Source: FEN-1139 sp964396375 (GTDB lineage Bacteria; Myxococcota_A; Polyangia; Polyangiales; Polyangiaceae). Taken from it: a stretch of 64,000 nucleotides of DNA. The notes beneath the pieces were generated by a model that saw only the letters and a list, made by a program, of their open reading frames with translations, had not been told where the DNA came from and did no database searches. Location: contig CAYNEY010000021.1 of the NCBI GenBank assembly GCA_964396375.1, forward strand, positions 32,979-96,978, written 5' to 3'. The position numbers and the translations under genes are program-made. Below, piece after piece: positions 1 through 7,742 of the stretch (its first letter is position 1; every line of letters starts with the position of its first letter).

Positions 1-209
1 GCCGGCTTCCGAGAAGCCTCTTTGCTCAGCTTCACAGTCAGCACCCCCGCCTTCCCTCCGGAAGATTTTGAGACAAGTCGACCGTTCGTCACGGTACGCG
101 ATGGTTTCGGCCCTCTGCCCACTGCGGACAGGGCCGGGCCCGATCGCTTAAGCGACTTGTTGCTAATATTATTGGCCTTTTTCGATTTCTGGGCCGCCAT
201 CGCATCCAC
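1..209 (-). CDS. Partial Lys/Ser-rich protein, N-terminal part only
   Basis: The reading frame is open from a GTG at 209 (an in-frame ATG follows at 200) and runs off the left edge. A purine-rich GAGGGGGA at 222-229 lies 12 nt before the GTG, which favours that start; the ATG would be about 21 nt away. The visible 66-69 residues start MAAQKSKKANN from the ATG, are rich in Lys, Ser, Arg and Gly, and look disordered and basic. No domain is visible. Basic tails like this occur on nucleic-acid-binding proteins and on DksA-like proteins, but nothing here decides between them. Function unknown. Confidence 0.5.
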   Translation of the reverse strand, partial: MDAMAAQKSKKANNISNKSLKRSGPALSAVGRGPKPSRTVTNGRLVSKSSGGKAGVLTVKLSKEASRKP

Positions 210-417
210 ACCAAGCCAAAGTCCCCCTCAAATCATCCGCGTCGACCGAACGAGCGACTGACGGCGGGGGGAACCCCTACCTTAATGGGCGCCAGGCTAG
301 CCGGTGCCGGCCTCCCACGTCAACCCAGAGTTATCGAATTCATGACGGAAGGTAGGATGATTGCCATGGTGCGGCGCTGGCCGGGTCGGCCGGATGATCG
401 GGTTCCCTTTGGCGGAG

Positions 418-1254
418 CTAGGATCGAAGCGGAGGATGACGGGGCTGTGCGAAGTAGTCGGTGTACACTTCGCTGTGCAGAAGGGGGCGTTCTCGTCGCG
501 TGAGCACCTCCACACCCGTTAAGGTCACGAGCAGCGTGTGCTCGAACTGCGCGGACAAGCTTCGGTCTGCTGTCACTGCCGTCCACTGATCGTCCAGGAT
601 CTCGACCTCCCAGTCTCCAAGGTTGATCATCGGCTCGATGGTAAATGTCATGCCGGCCTTGAGCCGTGCTCCTCGGCCCCAGTGTCCAACATGACTCACC
701 TGGGGTTCTTCATGAAAGCGCCGGCCGATCCCATGACCGACGAACTGGCGCACCACCGAGCAGCCCGCGCCTTCCGCGAACTCCTGGATCGCCGCACCAA
801 TGTCCCCCAATCGCGCGCCTGGACGGACCTGAGCGATTCCGAGTTCGAGGCAGCGGCGGGCCACCTCCGTCACGTGAAGCGCTTCAGGGTTCGGCTCACC
901 CACATAGAAGGTCGCGGAGGTGTCGCCAAAGAATCCATCATGGATGTGGGTCACATCGACATTGATGATGTCACCCTCGACCAACGCCTGCTGGCTTGGG
1001 ATCCCATGGCAGACCACTTCATTGATTGAGGTACAACAGTGCTTGGGGAAACCGCGATAGTTAAGGGGTGCCGGGATACAGCCACGGCTCTCGGTGTCGC
1101 GGCGCACGAAGTCGTCGATCTGGATGGTGGTGACGCCGGGTCGAATGAGCTCGGCGACCGCCTCGAGCGTCTCGGCAGCCAGTTTGCTGGCTCGACGGAT
1201 GCCTTCGATCTCACGCGGGGTTTTGATATCAATAGCGCCACTACGAAGGCTCAT
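418..1254 (-). CDS. map: Methionine aminopeptidase, type I
   Basis: This enzyme removes the initiator Met from nascent proteins in the cytoplasm. The 278-residue protein has the pita-bread fold with all five metal ligands visible: Asp100 (INVDVT), Asp111 (GDTS), His174 (VGHGIG), Glu207 (TIEP) and Glu238 (QFEHT), plus the substrate-binding His83 (VCHGIP). Length is slightly above the usual 250-265 for the bacterial family because of a C-terminal tail after LLVTLTG. A lipoprotein gene lies 6 nt upstream on the same strand, so the two are probably cotranscribed. This is a confident family assignment. Confidence 0.96.
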   Translation of the reverse strand: MSLRSGAIDIKTPREIEGIRRASKLAAETLEAVAELIRPGVTTIQIDDFVRRDTESRGCIPAPLNYRGFPKHCCTSINEVVCHGIPSQQALVEGDIINVDVTHIHDGFFGDTSATFYVGEPNPEALHVTEVARRCLELGIAQVRPGARLGDIGAAIQEFAEGAGCSVVRQFVGHGIGRRFHEEPQVSHVGHWGRGARLKAGMTFTIEPMINLGDWEVEILDDQWTAVTADRSLSAQFEHTLLVTLTGVEVLTRRERPLLHSEVYTDYFAQPRHPPLRS

Positions 1255-1260
1255 GAGGGA

Positions 1261-1926
1261 TTACTCCGATTCAGAACAAGGACTACCATCGGGGGGGCAG
1301 ACTACCAAGCGAGGCGCCAGCTCGAGCGACAACGCGTCGCGGACTTCGGCGATTGCAGCTCGTACCGTCGGGCTGTCCACCTCCCCATGAAAGTGGACCG
1401 ATTGGCCCGATCCGGAGAAGAAACTCTTCTCGAAGACGAGCAGGCGCGCCCCTATCAGTCGCTCGGGACCTGCGCCGAGCAGCGCGTTGGCACCACCCAT
1501 GCGCGAGAGCGCAAACCTCTGGATCGTTGACGTGCTCGGGTCAGACTGGGCCAAATCCTGGGAGACGACTTCGATTTCTACTACCTCACCCTCTCGCGTC
1601 GAGCCTTCGGTGATGGTGCGGATGGTGGCTGCGGTGATGCGGTCAGCAGCCCGCACCAACTCGAAGAGACGGGAGCCTGGCCGAGTGTCGAGGATTTGCT
1701 CGGCGGGCACTCCGAGCACAGCCGGTGCGAGGGCGTCGTCGAACAGCATCCGCGCAGTGTCGTCGTAGGGAGCGCCGGTTGTCGGACTCGACGGCTCCCG
1801 CACTGCGGGTGCACCCCCACAGTTGAGCAGCAAGGGAGCAAAGCCCAATAGCACCACCACAATCGCGGCGGTGCGGTCCCGGGTCGGCCACGGGGCCCAA
1901 TTGGAAGCAGGGTGCTCGCGATCCAC
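1261..1926 (-). CDS. Lipoprotein of unknown function
   Basis: The 221-residue protein has a charged N-terminus, a hydrophobic stretch at about 20-34 and a lipobox-like LLLNC, so it is likely exported and lipidated at Cys36. The mature part has no domain I recognise; it contains a segment VEIEVVSQDLAQSDPS and ends with two Cys residues (VVCPPDGSPCSESE) that could form a disulfide. The N-terminus before the hydrophobic core is long for a lipoprotein, so the true start may be internal. It lies 6 nt upstream of map and is probably in the same transcript. Confidence 0.7.
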   Translation of the reverse strand: MDREHPASNWAPWPTRDRTAAIVVVLLGFAPLLLNCGGAPAVREPSSPTTGAPYDDTARMLFDDALAPAVLGVPAEQILDTRPGSRLFELVRAADRITAATIRTITEGSTREGEVVEIEVVSQDLAQSDPSTSTIQRFALSRMGGANALLGAGPERLIGARLLVFEKSFFSGSGQSVHFHGEVDSPTVRAAIAEVRDALSLELAPRLVVCPPDGSPCSESE

Positions 1927-2092
1927 GAGCGTGGGGGTCTAGTACCAAGGACTGGCTTGGTCGAGGGAGGTGGTGGGGCAGGATGAGGGTAGGCGAGCGC
2001 AACGATTCTGGCGTACACTGCGGCCGCGGTCGATACCATCGCGGTGCGCCGCTTTGCTGCTCATCCCGACTGATTGCCGGAGGATCCGAAAC

Positions 2093-2932
2093 ATGCACAA
2101 AGTGAGGAAAGTGGTTGAAGTTGCGAGCATCACGCTTGGGCTCTTGTCGGCGCTGGCTACGGCTGGTACCAACGATGCGGCAGCCAAACCACCGGCGAAG
2201 GTCGCCGCGGGGCCAGCCAATGTGAACCGGGAGATCCGTCTGGCGCCGGTCGGCCTCGAGTGGGGGCAGAACCTGCAGATGGTGGCCCGTGTTTACGATG
2301 ATGCGTTGGATATGGAGTACGTTCCTATCTTCAAACGGACCGAACCGGGCATCGAGGCTCAGCGTCTCGATGCCGAGCTGGCCGAGAAGAAATCTCTTAT
2401 CCGTAGGCATCGGCTGGATTTCGGCAACCAACCTACTGGTGTTGACGAGGGACCGCTGGCTGGTGAGTACAGCTACAGCAACGGCGAGAGCATGACCAAG
2501 ACCATGCTCAATGGCAGCACCACCCGGTACTTCTTCTTTCACGGCGATCGGCTGTGGAAGGTCTACGATGAGTACAAGTTGGGAAAGCGCTCGCCGTTCG
2601 GTGATTCCTTCGAGCAAGCCGTGAAGGCGATGAGTGAGCTGGTGGGTGGGGTGGCTCCTCAGTTGCTGGAGCCGGATTCAAGTAAGATGCGGAGTTTTGG
2701 CGAAGCGGTATGGAGCACCCGATCCATGAACATTCGGCTGATCAATCGTGAGTCGAATGGCGTGGTAGCGGTGGCCTGGTCCGATCGGAGTGTCCACGAG
2801 AAGCTCAGCCAGACGCGTATGCGGCAGAAGTCCTCGGTACACAAGATGGACCCAGCCGTGCGAGACGTGACCACGCGCGACACCCCCCAGTCGCCCTCGG
2901 ACAAGGCTGCGGACGAGAAGAAGAAGAAGTAG
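2093..2932 (+). CDS. Secreted protein of unknown function
   Basis: The ATG at 2093 is chosen because a GGAGGA at 2079-2084 sits 8 nt upstream; the open frame extends further 5' without signal. The 279-residue protein starts MHKVRKVVEVASITLGLLSA, a typical signal peptide, and should be cleaved near ATAGTNDA. The mature part has a central segment GEYSYSNGESMTKT followed by YFFFHGDRLWKVYDEY, which looks like a beta-rich domain, and ends in a Lys-rich tail (DEKKKK). No family recognised. It is divergent from the map/lipoprotein pair and convergent with the NifU-like gene. Confidence 0.72.
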   Translation: MHKVRKVVEVASITLGLLSALATAGTNDAAAKPPAKVAAGPANVNREIRLAPVGLEWGQNLQMVARVYDDALDMEYVPIFKRTEPGIEAQRLDAELAEKKSLIRRHRLDFGNQPTGVDEGPLAGEYSYSNGESMTKTMLNGSTTRYFFFHGDRLWKVYDEYKLGKRSPFGDSFEQAVKAMSELVGGVAPQLLEPDSSKMRSFGEAVWSTRSMNIRLINRESNGVVAVAWSDRSVHEKLSQTRMRQKSSVHKMDPAVRDVTTRDTPQSPSDKAADEKKKK

Positions 2933-2961
2933 TAAGATCCGCTTTCGGGGGAGAGAGCTGC

Positions 2962-2986
2962 GACCCCGCCATCGATTGGCGGGGTC
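2962..2986. terminator. Bidirectional hairpin terminator between convergent genes
   Basis: A perfect 9-bp stem (GACCCCGCC / GGCGGGGTC) closes a 7-nt loop between the stop of the secreted protein gene (2932) and the stop of the NifU-like gene (2991). The T-tract is weak (GGTCTCATT), so termination efficiency is uncertain, but the position between two converging genes fits. Confidence 0.65.
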
Positions 2987-2990
2987 GGTC

Positions 2991-3263
2991 TCATTGTGTG
3001 AGGGGCGCGAGTTCGCGCGCTCCCTCGGGCACCAGAATTCCATGGGTTACGGCGATGGTTGCGTTCGGGCAGTGTTGCTTTACGAGGGGACGAAGCAGCG
3101 AGTCGACCACAATTTGGCAGGCCGGGCTTCCCGCATAGCGGCCGGCCAGATGAAGGGATACCTCCCGCTCGGTCAGTCGAACCAGGTAGAGTATGCCGCC
3201 GTCGCCAGCGATCAGAGGTGCTGCGATTTCGCGCAGCGCTATTTCGATTTCTTCGAGCGCCAT
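2991..3263 (-). CDS. NifU C-terminal-like domain protein without CxxC
   Basis: This is a stand-alone 90-residue alpha/beta domain beginning MALEEIEIALREI. It follows the NifU C-terminal/Nfu pattern: helix, GDGGILYLVRL, strand, turn, VVDSLLRPLVKQ helix. Nfu proteins bind a [4Fe-4S] cluster through GxCxxCPSS; here the matching stretch is GRYAGSPAC, so both cluster Cys residues are replaced (Tyr and Ser) and one Cys lies three residues later. A conventional Nfu function is therefore doubtful. The start at 3263 is chosen because the family begins at this helix; ATG 3314 and TTG 3335 are in-frame alternatives. It is divergent from rpsP. Confidence 0.68.
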   Translation of the reverse strand: MALEEIEIALREIAAPLIAGDGGILYLVRLTEREVSLHLAGRYAGSPACQIVVDSLLRPLVKQHCPNATIAVTHGILVPEGARELAPLTQ

Positions 3264-3470
3264 GGCCACCAGACCGGTCCAAACTACCACGGAAATCGAC
3301 CCGCCGGCGAGCATTGCCGTTTGAGAAGGTGGCAAACCGGCTCACAGAACGAAAGCCATCCGCTGGCCTCGTCAGCGCAGAGAGAGCTGGCGCGCTGCGA
3401 TCCGAATGCTATCGTGCGGCCCGACGGCGGGTCCGTCAGAATCGGGCGCGTCGCGCGTTCACGAGGAAAA

Positions 3471-3716
3471 ATGGCTGTCCAAATTCGTCTTGCTCGGCAC
3501 GGAACCAAAAAAACTGCTTACTACCGCATCGTTGTCACCGACAAGCGCAACGCGCGCGACGGGCGGTTCATCGAGCACATCGGGGTCTTCGATCCCCGTG
3601 TGAAAGACTCGGCGTTCAAGATGGATCGAGAGCGTTATGCTTTCTGGACCGGCAGGGGTGCCTGCCCTTCGCCCACCTTGGAGCGACTGATCAAGGCTTC
3701 GGCACCCACTGTCTGA
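3471..3716 (+). CDS. rpsP: 30S ribosomal protein bS16
   Basis: An 81-residue small-subunit protein starting MAVQIRLARHGTKKTAYYRIVV with the family signature region (DGRFIEHIG, FDPR). GAGGA at 3462 fixes the ATG at 3471; the frame is open far upstream. It is the first gene of the cluster rpsP-khpA-rimM-trmD, an order found in many bacteria where ribosome components and maturation factors are cotranscribed. The C-terminus (WTGRGACPSPTLERLIKASAPTV) is slightly short but complete. Confidence 0.96.
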   Translation: MAVQIRLARHGTKKTAYYRIVVTDKRNARDGRFIEHIGVFDPRVKDSAFKMDRERYAFWTGRGACPSPTLERLIKASAPTV

Positions 3717-3779
3717 GTGGACACTACGGGTGCGGCTGCCGTGCGCGGTTGATCCGACCCCAAGAGAGCGAGGAATCTG

Positions 3780-4016
3780 GTGAAGGAACTAGTCGCCACG
3801 ATTGCGCGTGCGCTCGTTGACGAGCCCGACGCGATTTCGGTCCGAGAGATCGAAGAGGGCAATCACACCGTGGTCGAGCTCAGGGTCGCGAAGAGCGACA
3901 TCGGCAAGGTGATAGGCAAGGACGGTAAGACCGCACAATCGATCCGAATGCTACTTGCCGCGGCCAGTCAGAAGTCCGGTCGTCGCGTACACCTGGACAT
4001 CTTCGACGAACCGTGA
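3780..4016 (+). CDS. khpA: KH-domain RNA-binding protein KhpA
   Basis: A 78-residue single KH domain protein. The GxxG loop is visible as IGKDGKTAQSIR, preceded by VVELRVAKSDIGKVIG, which is the typical KhpA/YlqC form. GTG start at 3780 with AGGAA about 10 nt upstream. Its place between rpsP and rimM is the standard one. Family members bind RNA and in some bacteria pair with KhpB; the partner is not in this window. The stop overlaps the rimM start. Confidence 0.93.
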   Translation: MKELVATIARALVDEPDAISVREIEEGNHTVVELRVAKSDIGKVIGKDGKTAQSIRMLLAAASQKSGRRVHLDIFDEP

Positions 4017-4552
4017 AACCCCGCGATCAAGGCCCGCGCGAACCCGAATATGTGGAAATTGCTCGGGTCATCAAGCCGCATGGGTTGCGGGGTGGGTTGG
4101 GCGTGTTGCCATTCTCGCCCGAGAGCCAAACGCTGCTGAAGGTTCGCCGGGTGAGGGTCGTGCGTGCCGACGGTTCAGCGGAGTACCGAGAACTCGCGGA
4201 GGTGAAGCCCATGCAGCGCGGGTTCTTGGTGCGGTTCGAGGGTGTGGAGGGGCGTCTGGCCGCGGAAGCATTTCGTGACGGGGTGCTGGCGGTCGACCGC
4301 GCGGAACTCCCCGAATTGTCGGAGTCTGAGGCCTACGCTGTCGATCTGGTTGGTGGGACCGTGCTTGGCCCCGAAGGTGAGATTGAGGGTACCATCCTCG
4401 CCGTCATCGAGTACCCGAGCGTTGATGCGTTGGTGATCGATCGGGGTGAGGGCCGGCGTGGCGAGGTGCCACTGGTGGAGGACTGGGTGCTGCGTATCGA
4501 CGCGGAGTCGAAGACGGTCACCCTGAGGAGTCTGGAAGGGATAGTAGAGTGA
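4013..4552 (+). CDS. rimM: 16S rRNA processing protein RimM
   Basis: A 179-residue ribosome maturation factor that binds uS19 and assists 30S head assembly. The N-terminal beta-barrel starts EIARVIKPHGLRGGLGV, the classical RimM signature, and the PRC-barrel half contains AYAVDLVGGTVLGPEG and PLVEDWVLRIDAESKTVTL. GTG start overlaps the khpA stop (GTGA), indicating translational coupling; the stop in turn overlaps trmD. Confidence 0.95.
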   Translation: MKPRDQGPREPEYVEIARVIKPHGLRGGLGVLPFSPESQTLLKVRRVRVVRADGSAEYRELAEVKPMQRGFLVRFEGVEGRLAAEAFRDGVLAVDRAELPELSESEAYAVDLVGGTVLGPEGEIEGTILAVIEYPSVDALVIDRGEGRRGEVPLVEDWVLRIDAESKTVTLRSLEGIVE

Positions 4553-5274
4553 GCAGAGCGGCGGACGAACTGCGAGTTGGCATTGTCACGCTTTTCCCCG
4601 AGCTTTTCGGCACCTTCTTCCGCACCAGCTTCATGAAGCGCGCGATCGCTGAACACCACCTTTTCGTTCACCTGGAGAACCTCCGGGAGCATGGTATTGG
4701 GCGTCACCGGAGCGTGGACGACACTCCGTACGGCGGTGGTGCGGGGATGGTGATGCGCGTGGACTGTGTGGCAGCAGCCCTCGATCACACCGAGAAGGCC
4801 GGTCCATTCTCGGGCCCCGTTCACCGTGTGCTCTTGACTCCTCAGGGGGCCCCTTTCCGTCAGGCCACCGCAGAGCGTTTTGTCGAGCATCGGAACCTGG
4901 TTTTCTTGTGCGGTCGCTATGAGGGTTTCGACGAACGGGTGCGCACTCTGGTAAACGAGGAGTTATCGCTCGGTGACTTCGTGATGTTGGGTGGTGAGGT
5001 GGCGGCGATGGCGGTGCTGGAGACGACTACTCGCTTGGTGCGTGGCGTGCTTGGCAATGAGTGTTCCAGTGCCGAAGAGTCCTTCAGCCCCGCCCAGCAG
5101 GGTGGACTCGAGTATCCCCAGTACACACGCCCGCTCGAATTCCGGGGGCTCTCCGTGCCCGAGGTGCTGCGCTCCGGAGACCATCGTACCATCGGGGCTT
5201 GGCGCGCCGATCAAGCTCGCCAGCGAACCGTGCAGCGACGACCGGATTTGGTCGGTCGTGGGGGAGATGGATGA
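4549..5274 (+). CDS. trmD: tRNA (guanine-N1)-methyltransferase TrmD
   Basis: A 241-residue SPOUT methyltransferase that makes m1G37 in tRNAs. Visible motifs are VTLFPELF at the N-terminus, DDTPYGGGAGMVM, the trefoil knot LLTPQGAPF and FLCGRYEGFDERV, then LSLGDFVMLGGE and EYPQYTRP. GTG start overlaps the rimM stop by 4 nt. The 3' end overlaps the next gene, a second SPOUT-like methyltransferase. The usual downstream partner rplS is not here. Confidence 0.96.
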   Translation: MSRAADELRVGIVTLFPELFGTFFRTSFMKRAIAEHHLFVHLENLREHGIGRHRSVDDTPYGGGAGMVMRVDCVAAALDHTEKAGPFSGPVHRVLLTPQGAPFRQATAERFVEHRNLVFLCGRYEGFDERVRTLVNEELSLGDFVMLGGEVAAMAVLETTTRLVRGVLGNECSSAEESFSPAQQGGLEYPQYTRPLEFRGLSVPEVLRSGDHRTIGAWRADQARQRTVQRRPDLVGRGGDG

Positions 5275-5851
5275 GGTGAGGCAACTCGCGGTCGCTCTGC
5301 TTCATCACCCGGTGCTCGATCGTGAGGGCCAGCTCGTGACGAGTGCGGTAACCAACATCGATATCCACGATATCGCTCGTTCTGCCTTTACGTATGGACT
5401 CAGCGCCTTCTATCTTGCACATCCGATCGCGGCCCAGCGATTGCTGGTCGAGCGTGTGCGAACTCACTGGGTAGAGGGCAGTGGAAAGCAGCGAATTCCC
5501 GACCGAGCGCCACCACTCGCCCAACTTGAGATCGTCGACAATCTGGCGGCAGCAGAGCAGCGTTTTGGAAACGGTGGGCCAGTCGAGTTGTGGACGACCA
5601 GCGCAGGACTCGGTCAAGAGTCATTGACCCATGCCCGTGCACGAGAGCAGCTAGGCCACGACGGTGCGCCTGTGTTGCTGGTGTTCGGCACTGGCTGGGG
5701 TCTCGCTGAGTCCGTGCACGCCCGTGCCGCGAAGCGGCTCGCGCCGATCGTCTCACCGCGTTCCGATCGCTACAACCACTTGAGCGTGCGAGCAGCAGTC
5801 GCGATTCTGCTCGATCGACTCTGCGGAGCACCGCGTGATCTCCAAGCATGA
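5267..5851 (+). CDS. SAM-dependent RNA methyltransferase (Methyltrn_RNA_4 family)
   Basis: A 194-residue protein matching the family often found directly after trmD. Conserved blocks are ALLHHPVLDREGQLVTSAVTN, DIHDIARSAFTYG, THWVEGSGKQR and LLVFGTGWGLAESVH, with the C-terminal YNHLSVRAAVAILLDRL. The glycine-rich FGTGWGLA and the NHLSVR motif are typical of SPOUT-type RNA methyltransferases. The exact substrate is not known for most members. ATG at 5267 overlaps the trmD stop; GTG 5276 is an alternative with better ribosome-binding spacing. The stop overlaps the acyltransferase start. Confidence 0.88.
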   Translation: MDEVRQLAVALLHHPVLDREGQLVTSAVTNIDIHDIARSAFTYGLSAFYLAHPIAAQRLLVERVRTHWVEGSGKQRIPDRAPPLAQLEIVDNLAAAEQRFGNGGPVELWTTSAGLGQESLTHARAREQLGHDGAPVLLVFGTGWGLAESVHARAAKRLAPIVSPRSDRYNHLSVRAAVAILLDRLCGAPRDLQA

Positions 5852-6702
5852 GAAGGCGTGACTGGTTGCGTCGCATCGCCTATTGGGGGTCGGCCCATGG
5901 TCCCGCTTGGTGGCATCGGAACAGTCCACCGTGGTTTGGCCTGCTTGCACTCGGAATGGCCCGAGGTGCGCGCCGACGGGTACGGCGAAACCTGAGGCTG
6001 TTGTTGGGTCGACGGCCAGTTTTTGCCGAATTTTTGGACCTCGGGCGCACGTTTGTCAACTACGCTCACACGCTGGCTGAGCAGCTGGGGGTGGAGCGTC
6101 CGGAGGCGCACTCGGCGGTGCTCGAGATGGAGGGGCAAGTGCACCTGAACCGCCTGCTCGAGCGCCCACTCGGCTTTGTGATTGCCACTGCCCACACTGC
6201 TGCTTTTGATGTGGTGGGACGACAACTGGCCAAGGACACGGGGCGGCCGGTGGTGGTGGTCATGCAGGCGGAAGCTCACCCTGATGCGCAGCGTCTCCAC
6301 CAGGGGTTGCGAGCAAGCGCGCCCCTCACGGTCATGAACGTCGGGGAGGAACCCCGCGATGTGATCGCGCTGGTGTCGCATCTCCGGAGCGGTGGGTTGG
6401 TAGCCTTGCAGCTGGACCGGGGCGGAGCGAACGCGAGGGTTCTCGAGTTGCCGTTTGGCGTGGGTCAGTTCCGGTTCTCCGAGGGGCCGCTCTGGCTGGC
6501 GGCCTGCGCCGGCGTGCCGATCCTCCCGCTGTTCGTGAGCCGCACAGGGTCGTTTGCTTACCGTTTGCACGTGGGCGCGCCGATTGGGGTGCCGCGGCGC
6601 CCGAGTCGAGACGAACTCACACGCGCCTGTCAGCACTTGTCCGCGGAACTGGAGCGACACCTGCTTGCCCACCCGACCGAGTGGTTTCATTTCGCGCCCT
6701 GA
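5848..6702 (+). CDS. LpxL/HtrB-type lysophospholipid acyltransferase
   Basis: A 284-residue inner-membrane-associated acyltransferase of the lipid A late acylation family. The catalytic HxxxxD box appears as ATAHTAAFD, followed by VVVVMQAEA and ALQLDRGGANARVLELPF, and a substrate region ACAGVPILPLFVSR. It probably acylates a lipid A or other lysolipid precursor. ATGA overlap with the upstream RNA methyltransferase puts it at the end of the rpsP-trmD operon, an unusual neighbour for a lipid enzyme. Specific substrate not determinable. Confidence 0.82.
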   Translation: MRRRDWLRRIAYWGSAHGPAWWHRNSPPWFGLLALGMARGARRRVRRNLRLLLGRRPVFAEFLDLGRTFVNYAHTLAEQLGVERPEAHSAVLEMEGQVHLNRLLERPLGFVIATAHTAAFDVVGRQLAKDTGRPVVVVMQAEAHPDAQRLHQGLRASAPLTVMNVGEEPRDVIALVSHLRSGGLVALQLDRGGANARVLELPFGVGQFRFSEGPLWLAACAGVPILPLFVSRTGSFAYRLHVGAPIGVPRRPSRDELTRACQHLSAELERHLLAHPTEWFHFAP

Positions 6703-6732
6703 GTGCCACGAGTTCTGGGGGCGGGTCGACGT

Positions 6733-7689
6733 TCAGGGGCTCTTGGTGACCAGTCGCACAGTGTCGAGCACTTTGCGTGCGCCGACCTGAGTGTCCGAGG
6801 TGACCCCATATCCCTGCAATCGGTACGACAGTGGAATGAGGAGATTGGAACTGAACTGAGCCTTTTCCGTGGCGATTCGAGTGCGGTGAAAGGCTTGGCT
6901 GAGCCGTGTCTCGACAGCGGCGCGAGTCTTCTCGGAGGGGGAGCCGAGGGCGGTTGAAGCGGCGTTGGCAATTCGTGCGACGTCGATCTGACTGAGCTTC
7001 TGAGCGTCCACACGCAGCCCCTTCACGGCGACAGCTGCGAAACCGTCGACCAATGCCCGACCGTCACACGCCACCAGTTCGGGGAGAGGGGTCTTCACGT
7101 TGACATGGGTGAGCGCGGAAGGGATAGCGAGGCGGAGATATATCGCGTCACCTCCGACCACAGCCTGAGAAGCCCCCAGCTGCTTCCTCAGCTCGACGGT
7201 CAGGTGGCCTTCCAGAGTGCGGCGCTCCGCATCGCTGAGCTCATCCCAGGGTTCCGTCGCGAAATCCTTCACTGTGGCTTCGACCAAGCGAGTGATGAGT
7301 TGTTGGGAGAACGAGCCTGTTGCAGTGGCTTCTTCCACTATCACGCGGTTCGCGAGGCTGGTCACGTCGCTGCCGGGGGTGATGCAGCTTTGTGCTCGGA
7401 GGATCTCTCCGTCTACCTCTACGCCGAGCAGAAGATACTTCTTGGCCTGCGCGAGGGGATCGGCCTCGGCGTTCAAGACCGAGAACGGAGACACGGCGCC
7501 GGCGGCGACCCAGCCATCGGGGGAACAGACCTCGAAGGGTACCAGCTCTTTTTGGCATGCTATCTCGCTCGGTCCAAGGGCGAGAGGCGGGGAAGCCGCA
7601 GGGGGCGTGCCTGTTGGTGTGGCGGGTGGGGGTGAGCCAGTGGTGCAGGCGGAGAGCAAGAGGACCAGAGGGCCAAGGGAACGGATCAT
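6733..7689 (-). CDS. Lipoprotein of unknown function
   Basis: The 318-residue protein starts MIRSLGPLVLLLSACTTGS, a clean signal peptide with lipobox LSAC; the longer upstream frame is ignored because of this. A Pro/Thr/Ala linker follows the lipidated Cys. The mature part contains VPFEVCSPDGWVAAG, a helical stretch AEADPLAQAKKYLLLG and a later VNVKTPLPELVACDGRALVDGF. It resembles other myxobacterial lipoproteins with LPP20-like or stress-response folds only vaguely, and I do not assign a family. It converges with the acyltransferase gene. Confidence 0.72.
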   Translation of the reverse strand: MIRSLGPLVLLLSACTTGSPPPATPTGTPPAASPPLALGPSEIACQKELVPFEVCSPDGWVAAGAVSPFSVLNAEADPLAQAKKYLLLGVEVDGEILRAQSCITPGSDVTSLANRVIVEEATATGSFSQQLITRLVEATVKDFATEPWDELSDAERRTLEGHLTVELRKQLGASQAVVGGDAIYLRLAIPSALTHVNVKTPLPELVACDGRALVDGFAAVAVKGLRVDAQKLSQIDVARIANAASTALGSPSEKTRAAVETRLSQAFHRTRIATEKAQFSSNLLIPLSYRLQGYGVTSDTQVGARKVLDTVRLVTKSP

Positions 7690-7742
7690 GGTGCGACGAG
7701 TTCCGTAGGCACAGCCGTTGCGGTGGGCCAAATTTCGGCCGA

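Noticed and set aside
285..586. Small ORFs between the partial left gene and map
   Set aside because: Mostly overlapping map in other frames and without ribosome sites; the gap 210-417 holds nothing convincing.
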